A stretch of DNA of 64,000 nucleotides from Bog-532 sp965277615 (GTDB lineage Bacteria; Actinomycetota; Actinomycetes; Streptosporangiales; Streptosporangiaceae): positions 372,001-436,000 of the forward strand of contig CBDIDG010000005.1 of NCBI GenBank assembly GCA_965277615.1, written 5' to 3'. The notes under the pieces were generated by a model, which worked only from the letters and a program-made list of their open reading frames with translations, made no database searches and was not told where the DNA came from. A program made the translations under genes and the position numbers. Numbering within the stretch: position 1 is the first letter of the stretch; each line of letters opens with the position of its first letter. This document shows positions 25,769-33,043 of the stretch, one piece after another.

Positions 25769-25798
25769 GTTCTAAGTCTTCCTAAGACATCTTAGAAC
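25769..25798. promoter_or_regulatory. Palindromic operator candidate between divergent genes
   Basis: GTTCTAAG (25769-25776) and CTTAGAAC (25791-25798) are perfect inverted repeats. Nested inside are GTCTT/AAGAC (25776-25780 and 25784-25788). The region is AT-rich against a GC-rich background and lies between the GntR mini-regulator and the next gene. Confidence 0.65.
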
Positions 25799-25866
25799 AA
25801 CTAGCCTGAAGGTGCCCTCACCCGGTATGGCCCCCGGGACGCCCACCACCTCACGGAGGCACGCCC

Positions 25867-26433
25867 ATGGCCCAGCTCACCCGCCAGCCCGCATCCCTGG
25901 CCGCCGGCCCCGGCACCGCGGCCGGGCCGCTGGCCCGCCGCCTGGCCGCCGCCGGGCTGAGAGCGGAAGTCTCCTCCCGCCGGGACACCTGCCAGCTGAC
26001 CATCCTGGGCGTCACCAGCGGGAAGTCTCTCGTGGAGCTGGATGCCAGCGGCCTGGCCCGCTGGTACTACGAACCCGCCGCCGGGCTCTTAACGAACCCG
26101 GCCACCCTGACCGCGATCATCGCCTACCTGCTCGGCGAACCAGCAGCCCTGCCCAGCCTGGAGCCTTACCACGCGTTGCCCCTCAAAGGGCAGGTCGGCC
26201 GGTCCCTGCAAGACCGCGGCCTGATCGTCACCCTCCGCGTCAGCGAAGACTGGGACTCCTTCGAGGCCACCACCGGCATCGACATCACCAGCCGGGTCCG
26301 GCCTCAGCTTGGCACCATCACCCTGGCCGACGACGCCGCCCTCGACTGGCGCTGCGACCTGCGGGCAGCATTCCGCGGGAACCCCGCTGGCTTGATCGAC
26401 CTCATCATCCCGATCCTGCGCCCCCGCCGGTGA
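25867..26433 (+). CDS. Hypothetical protein divergent from the GntR mini-regulator
   Basis: A 188-residue protein with natural composition: LARRLAAAGLRAEVSSRRDT, LDASGLARWYYEPAAGLLTN, IDITSRVRPQLGTITLADDA, AFRGNPAGLIDLIIPIL. No domain recognised; likely soluble. The intergenic palindrome suggests control by the GntR protein. A role in transfer or maintenance of the integrated element is possible but not shown. Confidence 0.6.
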   Translation: MAQLTRQPASLAAGPGTAAGPLARRLAAAGLRAEVSSRRDTCQLTILGVTSGKSLVELDASGLARWYYEPAAGLLTNPATLTAIIAYLLGEPAALPSLEPYHALPLKGQVGRSLQDRGLIVTLRVSEDWDSFEATTGIDITSRVRPQLGTITLADDAALDWRCDLRAAFRGNPAGLIDLIIPILRPRR

Positions 26434-27034
26434 AACTTCGCGCCCATGGCCCCGAACGATGCACCGCTGACTAGTGCCGGTGCTATTTTTCCCGTGACCG
26501 GCCAGCACCCGCCCGTACTCCGGTTCCCGCCCCGGTACCGGTCCCGCCCGCCCCGCACCACCGTCACCGCTCCGGCCCGGGAAACACCGGGGTGGCCGGA
26601 GCCTGTTGCCGGAGAAACCGCACTCCGCTTACCGGCAAATGATCCGGCAGGCTACAACGGCTGCCATGCCTGCCCACGAGCAGCCGGACCGGCGCGGGCC
26701 CGCGGCCACCCGCAGGACACGCCGGGTGGCCCACCGCCGCCGGGCACTGCGGCCTGGTCCCGGCCCCGGAGCGGTGAAAACCATGCCTCCGGCGGGGGCA
26801 CCCCCGGACTCTGGGATGGAAGAAAACCCAAACCCCGGGGGCCTAGCCCCATCCCGCTGCCGCCGCCGGCCCGCCTCCAGCCGAGCAGACCGGCCGTGCC
26901 GCCTCAAGCCGCAAAGAGCGCGGCTTGACTCGGCCCGCCCGGCCCGCTTGATCGGCTGGCGGGACGACGGCGACGGGATAGACCAGGCCGGCCCGCATTG
27001 TGCGCTGCAAGCACCATTGATGAAAGGCCGGAAA
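26434..27034. other. 600-base stretch without a convincing gene
   Basis: Frames open here on both strands, but they are Pro/Arg/Gly-rich and unlike any family I know. The section around 26800-26860 is low-complexity with C- and G-runs. It may contain the promoter for the 85-residue gene and the integrase. Confidence 0.4.
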
Positions 27035-27292
27035 ATGCACACAGATCCACCAGAAGACAATGCCAATAATTCAATGCCACCGATCCCGGAATCAGGCATT
27101 ATCGCCTATAATTTGAGAGAGGGGGAACGGCCGGATGGGCTGAAGGTCCGGTACAAGATCCGCATCGAGACCGGACAGAAAGCGCGGGAACTGGACGAAG
27201 CCCAGGCCGAGATCATCCGGGAATTGCTGGAATGGGCGCGCCGGTACCGCGCTCATCCGGCGGAAAGGCAAGGCAATGAGCACGGCAGTTGA
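27035..27292 (+). CDS. Small protein overlapping the serine integrase start
   Basis: An 85-residue protein from ATG 27035 (AAAGGCCGG upstream; ATG 27020 is also in frame). Sequence features: an acidic/Asn-rich start, RYKIRIETGQKARELDEAQ, EIIRELLEWARRYRAHP. It overlaps the integrase gene by 17 bases, so the two are co-translated. Small genes coupled to serine integrases sometimes encode recombination directionality factors; that role is a hypothesis only. Confidence 0.6.
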   Translation: MHTDPPEDNANNSMPPIPESGIIAYNLREGERPDGLKVRYKIRIETGQKARELDEAQAEIIRELLEWARRYRAHPAERQGNEHGS

Positions 27293-29630
27293 CGACATTC
27301 CCCAGGCCCTGGCGGCCACCGCCGGGCCCCAGGGCCTGGTCCCGGTCGCGTTCGAAGGCCGGTGTTCCAGTGAGCGCCTGCAGGACCCGGTCGCCTCGCT
27401 GCGGCGGCAGGTCCGCACCGCCCGCGCCTGGCTCCCGGCCGGCTGCCAGTTCGTCGCCTACTACTGGGACGTCGAATCCGGCGGCAAAGACCTCGACACC
27501 CGCGGCCACTCCGACGCCTGGCAGATCGCCGCCGACGCCGGCATCCCCCGCGACGGTGGCATCGCCGACCTACTGCAAGAGGCCAAAGCACCAGTCCCGA
27601 AATTCGCGTTCATGGTCTGCGAAGACATCGAACGATCCGCCCGGGACACCTTCAGCTCCCTGAAACTCGAACGCGCATTGTCCGACCAGGGTATTCCTTT
27701 GTTCGCCACCGACGAGCCGTTCAATATCACCGGGATCAATGCTACGACCATTCTGGTCCGGCGGGTGAAACAGGGCGTCGCGGAATGGTACCGGTTCCAG
27801 CTCCGCGAAAAAGTATGGGCCGGACTGAGAGAACACTCCCTCGCCGGCTGGAACCTCGGCAAAGTCCCCACCGGGTATCTGGCAGAAAAGCACCCGCATC
27901 CCAACCCGATCAAGGCCGCGGAAGGCCGCACCAAAACGCGGCTGATCCCGGACCCGGTCTTCGCCCCGGTGGTGGCGCAGATCTACCAGTGGCGGGTGGT
28001 GGACCGGCTCGGCAAGCCAACCATCTGGCGGCGGCTGGCCGACAACCCGCACCGGTATCCGGTCCCGCCGTCGGGGGCCTGGTCGCTGGCCCTGGTCGAT
28101 GAGATCTTGTCCAACCCCAAATACACCGGGCATCAGGTCATGGGCCGCCGCAAAACCAAAGGCGGCACCCGGCAGTGGACCCCGGCCAGCGAATGGATCT
28201 GGACCCCCGAACCCACCCACATCGCCCTGGTCAACCGGGAAATCTGGGATGCGGCCCAGCAGATGGGGCAGCGGCACGGCAGCGCCCGCGACCCCGACAC
28301 CCCCACCACTAGGGTCGGCCGCCGCTATCCGCTGCGGTCCCGGCTGTTCTGCTCCATCTGCCACCGCCGCATGGCCGGCCAAGGCCGCACCACCACCAAA
28401 GGCCACCTCACCTACTACCGGTGCCCCCACGACCCCGCCATCCCCCGCCACGTCGCCGCCTACCCCGAGCACCGCAACGTCTGGGTCCGCGAAGAACCCC
28501 TCATGACCGCGATCGCCGAGTTCTTCACCGCACGGGTGTTCGGCCCGGACCGGGCCCGCATGCTCGATGCGACCCTGCCCCGGACTGCCGCCGCCCAGGC
28601 CGCCCGTGATGCTGCCCGTGCCGGGATGCTGCGGAAGAAGCTGGCCAAGATCGACGTGTCCGAGTCCGCGCTTGTCAGCGAACTGGAGAACACCCCCGAA
28701 GGGATGCCCGAACCTGCTGTCGCGGCCTACCGGCAGCGGCTCCGCACCCGGTTCACCGAGCTCTACACCCAGCGCACCAGCCTCCAGGCCCAGCTCGACA
28801 CCCTCACCACATCACCGGATGAGCCAGCCAGCGACCCGGCACTGCTGGACGAGCTGCCCTACCTGGGCGACATTGTTACGAACGCCCCAACCCCGCTGAT
28901 CGAACGGCTCCTGGCCATCTTCGACCTCAGCGCCGTCTACAACCGCGACAAACACCAGCTCACCATCCACGCCACCATCACCCCCGCCACCCCCCAAGCC
29001 CTCCGCGACCTGCTCCTCGACCCACGCGCCGACCACAACCAAGCGGCATCACAGCCAGGTCCTACCGGACAGGATCACGTTTCCCATCCGGCCGGGCCAA
29101 CTGGGTCGTCCCCCCGGACTATTAGCGCCGTGGCGATGGCGGCCAGGCCTTCACCTCGGCCGGTCAGGCCCAGGCCGTCGGTGGTGGTGCCGGAGAGGCT
29201 GACGGGGGCGCCGGACAGGGCCTCGGACAGGACTTTCTCGGCCTCGGCGCGGCGCGGGGCGATCTTGGGGCGGTTGCCGATGACCTGGACGGAGACGTTG
29301 CCGATGGCGAAGCCGGCTTCGGTTACCAGCCGCAGCGTCTCCTGCAGCAGCGCTACACCGCGCGCGCCGGCCCACTCGGGGCGGGACGTGCCGAACTGGG
29401 CCCCGAGGTCCCCCAGACTGGCTGCAGACAGCAGGGCGTCGCACATGGCATGCGCGGCGACGTCGCCGTCGGAGTGGCCGGTCAGGCCGGTCTCACCCGG
29501 CCAGGTCAGACCGGCCAGGTTCAGCACCCGGCCGGCGCCGAACGGGTGCACGTCGGTGCCGACACCTACCCGGGGCAGGCCCACCCCGCGCCCTGATCCA
29601 GTCATTACCGGTGTCCGATCGCCTAATTGA
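27276..29630 (+). CDS. Serine site-specific integrase (large recombinase)
   Basis: The frame from ATG 27276 codes 784 residues. Residues 20-190 are the resolvase catalytic domain (VAFEGRCSSERLQDPVASLR, Ser31 the likely nucleophile; VCEDIERSARDTFSSLKLER; IPLFATDEP). Residues 195-330 are the recombinase domain (GLREHSLAGWNLGKVPTGYL, ILSNPKYTGHQVMGRRKTKG). A zinc ribbon follows (LFCSICHRRM then YYRCPHD, about 357-382), then a coiled-coil region near 430-520. From about residue 600 the frame runs antisense through ispF and has shadow composition, so the native C terminus probably ended near the attachment site. The N-terminal 600 residues look intact and potentially active. Confidence 0.88.
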   Translation: MSTAVDDIPQALAATAGPQGLVPVAFEGRCSSERLQDPVASLRRQVRTARAWLPAGCQFVAYYWDVESGGKDLDTRGHSDAWQIAADAGIPRDGGIADLLQEAKAPVPKFAFMVCEDIERSARDTFSSLKLERALSDQGIPLFATDEPFNITGINATTILVRRVKQGVAEWYRFQLREKVWAGLREHSLAGWNLGKVPTGYLAEKHPHPNPIKAAEGRTKTRLIPDPVFAPVVAQIYQWRVVDRLGKPTIWRRLADNPHRYPVPPSGAWSLALVDEILSNPKYTGHQVMGRRKTKGGTRQWTPASEWIWTPEPTHIALVNREIWDAAQQMGQRHGSARDPDTPTTRVGRRYPLRSRLFCSICHRRMAGQGRTTTKGHLTYYRCPHDPAIPRHVAAYPEHRNVWVREEPLMTAIAEFFTARVFGPDRARMLDATLPRTAAAQAARDAARAGMLRKKLAKIDVSESALVSELENTPEGMPEPAVAAYRQRLRTRFTELYTQRTSLQAQLDTLTTSPDEPASDPALLDELPYLGDIVTNAPTPLIERLLAIFDLSAVYNRDKHQLTIHATITPATPQALRDLLLDPRADHNQAASQPGPTGQDHVSHPAGPTGSSPRTISAVAMAARPSPRPVRPRPSVVVPERLTGAPDRASDRTFSASARRGAILGRLPMTWTETLPMAKPASVTSRSVSCSSATPRAPAHSGRDVPNWAPRSPRLAADSRASHMACAATSPSEWPVRPVSPGQVRPARFSTRPAPNGCTSVPTPTRGRPTPRPDPVITGVRSPN
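29075..29605 (-). CDS. ispF: 2-C-methyl-D-erythritol 2,4-cyclodiphosphate synthase
   Basis: A 176-residue trimeric enzyme of the MEP isoprenoid pathway that forms the cyclic diphosphate from CDP-methylerythritol 2-phosphate. The metal ligands are visible in GVGTDVHPFGAG and GHSDGDVAAHAMCDALL; further motifs are SVQVIGNRPKIAPRR and TTTDGLGLTGRGEGLAAIAT. About ten residues follow the usual C terminus (RGDDPVGPAGWET); they may come from the inserted element. ATG 29605. ispD, which usually lies between carD and ispF, is not present here. Confidence 0.93.
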   Translation of the reverse strand: MTGSGRGVGLPRVGVGTDVHPFGAGRVLNLAGLTWPGETGLTGHSDGDVAAHAMCDALLSAASLGDLGAQFGTSRPEWAGARGVALLQETLRLVTEAGFAIGNVSVQVIGNRPKIAPRRAEAEKVLSEALSGAPVSLSGTTTDGLGLTGRGEGLAAIATALIVRGDDPVGPAGWET

Positions 29631-29690
29631 TTATCCGCAGCCGGTGGGGCACGGAATGCAACGGCGCAATTATGGCAGCCGGAAAGACTC

Positions 29691-29720
29691 AGCCCCGGAA
29701 CCCTGCCGGGTTCCGGGGCT
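29691..29720 (-). terminator. Strong hairpin terminator behind carD
   Basis: AGCCCCGGAACCC (29691-29703) and GGGTTCCGGGGCT (29708-29720) form a perfect 13-bp stem with a 4-base loop, about 60 bases after the carD stop on the minus strand and upstream of ispF. It would separate carD from ispF transcription. Confidence 0.75.
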
Positions 29721-29777
29721 GTAGATGTCCCGCAGGCCGTAATCCGGACCTAAACGCCCAGGCGGCCGCTGTTGTCG

Positions 29778-30281
29778 CTATGGCACAGGCTGCGGCGGAC
29801 CAGAGGCGAGAATCTCGTCCAGCAGCGCTTCGGCCTTGTCCTCGTTGGTCTTCTCGGCCAGGGCCAGTTCGCTGACGAGGATCTGCCGCGCCTTGGCGAG
29901 CATGCGCTTCTCGCCGGCGGACAGACCGCGCTCCTTGTCCCTGCGCCAGAGGTCACGGACGACCTCCGCCACCTTGTTGACGTCGCCAGAGGCGAGCTTC
30001 TCCAAGTTGGCCTTGTAACGACGCGACCAGTTGGTAGGTTCCTCGGTGTGCGGGGCGCGAAGCACCTCGAGCACGCGCTCGAGCCCTTCCTGGCCAACAA
30101 CGTCACGAACGCCGACGAGCTCCGTGTTATCCGCGGGGACGCGTACGGTCAAGTCACCCTTGTCGACCTTGAGGACCAGATAGGTCTTATCCTCGCCCTT
30201 GATCGTGCGAGTCTCGACCGCTTCGATGCGAGCAGCCCCATGATGGGGGTAGACGACGGTATCGCCGACCTTGAAAGACAT
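29778..30281 (-). CDS. carD: CarD family RNA polymerase-binding transcription regulator
   Basis: A 167-residue protein. The N-terminal RNA-polymerase interaction domain reads FKVGDTVVYPHHGAARIEAV, and the helical DNA-binding domain contains NWSRRYKANLEKLASGDVNK and VVRDLWRRDKERGLSAGEKR. CarD stabilises open complexes at ribosomal RNA and other promoters and is essential in mycobacteria. It is divergent from a membrane protein gene; the 280-base gap holds both promoters. Confidence 0.95.
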   Translation of the reverse strand: MSFKVGDTVVYPHHGAARIEAVETRTIKGEDKTYLVLKVDKGDLTVRVPADNTELVGVRDVVGQEGLERVLEVLRAPHTEEPTNWSRRYKANLEKLASGDVNKVAEVVRDLWRRDKERGLSAGEKRMLAKARQILVSELALAEKTNEDKAEALLDEILASGPPQPVP

Positions 30282-30561
30282 GTGGCAAGTACCCCTTCCG
30301 CTGAAGGCTATCTTACCACGTCGGCGGAGCCTGATTGAATGGCCTTTACCCTATAAGGCCAGGTCATCAGGACAATTTCGGCAGGCCGGAATTGCCTCAC
30401 GACCAGGCCCGGGGCGCGGATAGGGTCCCGTCCTTAGCAATGCGTCACCAGCCGGCAGCACCTGGTATCCACCCAAACAGGCAGCGCTCGTGGGCCACAG
30501 CGACTATTTAGTTCCATACTAGTAGTGACGTGGGAGACCCACGCTGGAGAGGTGCGAGCGT

Positions 30562-31374
30562 GTGAACCCTGGCGGAGAACCCGGGCGGGACGAGGGCGGC
30601 CTGCCCCCGGTCGACGTCGACATCCCGGACGACGCCCGGGATCTCGATCGTGAAGTGCTCGCGTACCACCGCGAGCAGCGGGCGCTGCGGCGCCGGGCGC
30701 GCTGGGCCCGGCTGCTGGGCCCACTGCACCAGCACGGCGCGATCCTGCCGCTGATCGCGAGCTGTGTCGCGCTGTCGATGCTGGCCGGGACGTTGCTGTC
30801 GGTGTTCAGCATCAGCCCCGCCGCCGCGCCCGTGCTGCCGCACTCGGCCAACCCCGGGGCCAGCTCGGGCGCCACCTCAGGGACCAGCTCGCAGGCCAGC
30901 CCGTCCAGGCCCGCCCCGGAGTCCAGCCGCCTGCCCCTGGGCACGGTCTACGTCGGCGACAAGGCCACTGCGGTCCGCGGCCTGGTCCGCGCGGTGCTGG
31001 TACTGGTGCCGCGCAGCTGCCGCTGCCAGCAGGCGGTGCAGCAGGTCACCAGGCAGGCCGCACGGGCCGGGGTCCGGCGGGTGTACTTTGTCGGCACGGC
31101 CGACCGCATGACCGACGTCACGCAGCTGACCCGGACGGCCGGGCTGGGCACGGCCGTAGCGGTGAAAGACGCCACGAACGTGCTCGGCGCCGCGTACCAT
31201 CCTGCCGGGCTGACGATCGTGCTGGTTCAGGCGGACGCCACCACCTCCGTGCGGCGGCACCTGGTCGCCGGGCAGTTCCAGCTCGAGGACCAGCTCCGGC
31301 AGCTCGGGACCACGGGCCAGGGGGCCTCGCCCGAGCCGGGCTCGGCCGCCTCGGTGGTGCCGACCCCGACCTGA
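30562..31374 (+). CDS. Single-pass membrane protein with thioredoxin-like external domain
   Basis: A 270-residue protein from GTG 30562. A charged cytoplasmic N terminus (REVLAYHREQRALRRRARWA) is followed by one helix (LIASCVALSMLAGTLLSVFS), a Ser/Ala/Pro linker and an extracytoplasmic domain. That domain (VLVLVPRSCRCQQAVQQVT, GVRRVYFVGTADRM) resembles a thioredoxin-type fold with a CxC pair in place of CxxC. Such proteins lie next to the PCuAC-type lipoprotein and carD in several actinomycetes. A redox or metal-handling role outside the membrane is inferred. Confidence 0.65.
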   Translation: MNPGGEPGRDEGGLPPVDVDIPDDARDLDREVLAYHREQRALRRRARWARLLGPLHQHGAILPLIASCVALSMLAGTLLSVFSISPAAAPVLPHSANPGASSGATSGTSSQASPSRPAPESSRLPLGTVYVGDKATAVRGLVRAVLVLVPRSCRCQQAVQQVTRQAARAGVRRVYFVGTADRMTDVTQLTRTAGLGTAVAVKDATNVLGAAYHPAGLTIVLVQADATTSVRRHLVAGQFQLEDQLRQLGTTGQGASPEPGSAASVVPTPT

Positions 31375-31393
31375 CCGTTCGACCTGACCGTTC
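31368..31393. repeat. 13-base tandem repeat across a stop codon
   Basis: GACCTGACCGTTC occurs twice head to tail (31368-31380, 31381-31393). The first copy contains the TGA of the membrane protein gene. Related CCGTTTGACC words follow at 31411 and 31424, also 13 bases apart. Confidence 0.8.
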
Positions 31394-31561
31394 GAATTGA
31401 CTTGGCCGGGCCGTTTGACCGGACCGTTTGACCTGACTGGCCGGCCTGATCGGCCGATCTGACGATAGGTGCCGCCCTGCTGGACGGTGCCGGGCCCGGG
31501 ATCGCTACGATTTCCGACGTCCCGTAGTACTGACTGTCCCGAGCCTTGAGGAGGCCGGCCC

Positions 31562-32215
31562 GTGATCCGCAGCAGCCACGGCAGCAAACTGCTGCGCCGT
31601 CTGATGATCGGCGGTGTCGCTCTGGTCGTTCCCATCCTCGCCGGATGCGAGGCCGGGAACGACTCTCCCGTGCTCGAGTTCCACCCGGCCGCGGCCGGCG
31701 CCTACGGCAGCACCGACGCGGTGACCGTCTCCGACGCCTTCATCCTGGGCGGCCCGGACAGCGCGCCGCTGGCCAAGGGCAGCTCGGCCGGCATGTTCCT
31801 GAGCGTGTACAACGGCGGGGACAGCGCGGAGAAACTGATCAGCGTCGACGCGACCAGTGTGGCCAAATCCGTCCAGCTGGCCGGGGGCTCGATCGCGGTC
31901 CCGAGCCAGAGCTCGGCCGACCTGAGCGGCCCGAAGCCCAAAATCGTCCTGCGCAATCTGAACCAGGCGCTGACCGGCGGCCAGACGGTGACGGTGCTGC
32001 TCACCTTCTCCAATGCGGGATCGGTCGAGCTGAGCGTGCCGGTCGAGGCCCGTACCACGTACTACTCGACCTTCTCGCCGCCCGCGCCGCTGCCCAGCGC
32101 CACCAAGTCCGTCAGCAGCGGGGCCACCAGCCCGGCCGGCACCACCACGCCGGGCCCGTCGGCGTCGGGCTCCGCGTCGGCCAGCGCGACCCCCACCCCC
32201 AGCACCACCCCGTAG
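31562..32215 (+). CDS. Lipoprotein, PCu(A)C/DUF461-like
   Basis: A 217-residue protein from GTG 31562 (GAGGAGG upstream). The signal peptide ends in a lipobox (VVPILAGC). The mature domain (VTVSDAFILGGPD, LFLSVYN-type strand in GMFLSVYNGGDSAEKLISVD, VTVLLTFSNAGSVELSVPVE) fits the cupredoxin-like PCuAC fold. The usual Met/His copper ligands are not evident, so copper binding is doubtful. The C-terminal 45 residues are Ser/Thr/Pro-rich. Genomic position next to regX3 and carD matches other actinomycetes. Confidence 0.75.
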   Translation: MIRSSHGSKLLRRLMIGGVALVVPILAGCEAGNDSPVLEFHPAAAGAYGSTDAVTVSDAFILGGPDSAPLAKGSSAGMFLSVYNGGDSAEKLISVDATSVAKSVQLAGGSIAVPSQSSADLSGPKPKIVLRNLNQALTGGQTVTVLLTFSNAGSVELSVPVEARTTYYSTFSPPAPLPSATKSVSSGATSPAGTTTPGPSASGSASASATPTPSTTP

Positions 32216-32322
32216 CGCAGGCTGAGGGCCCCGGGCACGCCACTGGGGCCCGAAGCCCGCGGGGCCCCCCGAGCCGCAGGGCCCGAGGCCGCAGGGCCGA
32301 ACCCTCGGGGCTGAGCGGGCCC
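32216..32322. terminator. G/C-rich region between convergent genes, likely bidirectional terminator
   Basis: The 107 bases between the lipoprotein and regX3 stops are almost pure G and C, with direct copies of GCCGCAGGGCC and several overlapping inverted repeats (GGGGCCC words). Strong structure is certain, but no T-run marks an exact termination point. Confidence 0.45.
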
Positions 32323-33012
32323 CTACGCGGCGGCGGAGTCGAACTTGTAGCCGAGCCCGCGGACGGTCACGATGTGCCGCGGGTTGGCCGGGTCGGCCTC
32401 GATCTTGGCCCGCAGCCGCTTGATGTGCACGTCCAGGGTCTTGGTGTCGCCCACGTAGTCGGCGCCCCAGACCCGGTCGATGAGCTGCATCCGGGTCAGC
32501 ACCCGGTCGGCGTTGCGCAGCAGCACCTGCAGCAGCTCGAACTCCTTGAGCGGGAGCTGGATCTGGCCGCCGCGCACGGTCACCACGTGCCGGTCCACGT
32601 CCATCCGGACTGGACCCGCCTCCATGGCCGACACCGTCACCTCGTCCGGCTCGCCGCGCCGGCGCAGCACCGCGCGCATCCGGGCCACCAGCTCGCGCGA
32701 CGAGAACGGCTTGGTCACGTAGTCGTCCGCGCCCAGTTCCAGGCCGACGACCTTGTCGATCTCACTGTCCTTGGCCGTCAGCATGATGACCGGCACGTTG
32801 GACCGGGACCGCAGCGCCCGGCACACCTCGCTGCCGGGCAGGCCCGGGAGCATCAGGTCGAGCAGGACCAGATCCGCGCCGGTGCGGTCGAAGGCGCTGA
32901 GCGCGTCCGGGCCGGTGGCGCAGACGGCGACCTCGAACCCCTCCTTCCGCAGCAGGTAGGAGATCGCGTCGCTGAACGATTCCTCGTCCTCGACCACGAG
33001 CACACGTGTCAC
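32323..33012 (-). CDS. regX3: OmpR-family response regulator, RegX3/PhoP type
   Basis: A 229-residue protein from GTG 33012 (GGGAGG upstream). The receiver domain has acidic residues near 8-11, phosphoacceptor Asp52 in LVLLDLMLPG, and Lys in VTKPFSS. The winged helix covers the last 95 residues (LPLKEFELLQVLLRNADRVL, TLDVHIKRLRAKIEADP, VRGLGYKF). In actinomycetes this protein controls phosphate-starvation genes. Its kinase gene lies 31 bases upstream on the same strand. Confidence 0.9.
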   Translation of the reverse strand: MTRVLVVEDEESFSDAISYLLRKEGFEVAVCATGPDALSAFDRTGADLVLLDLMLPGLPGSEVCRALRSRSNVPVIMLTAKDSEIDKVVGLELGADDYVTKPFSSRELVARMRAVLRRRGEPDEVTVSAMEAGPVRMDVDRHVVTVRGGQIQLPLKEFELLQVLLRNADRVLTRMQLIDRVWGADYVGDTKTLDVHIKRLRAKIEADPANPRHIVTVRGLGYKFDSAAA

Positions 33013-33043
33013 TGAGGTGCCTCCCGACGAACTGGTACGCGCA

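Larger units (their letters stand above)
17100..29074. mobile_element. Composite genomic island between cysS and ispF (approximate borders)
   Basis: Everything from behind the DUF2637 gene to the end of ispF has accessory character: a decayed tyrosine integrase with a duplicated tRNA-Thr, a ClpC N-domain paralogue, a toxin/antitoxin-like fusion, orphan hypothetical proteins, a mini GntR regulator and an apparently intact serine integrase whose 3' end enters ispF. Two integrases of different families mean at least two insertion events. The right border is placed at the ispF stop codon; the left border is a guess, because no att repeat could be identified by eye. Confidence 0.6.

Noticed and set aside
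26446..26928. 160-codon Pro-rich plus-strand frame
   Set aside because: Low complexity, no ribosome site and no domain; treated as non-coding.
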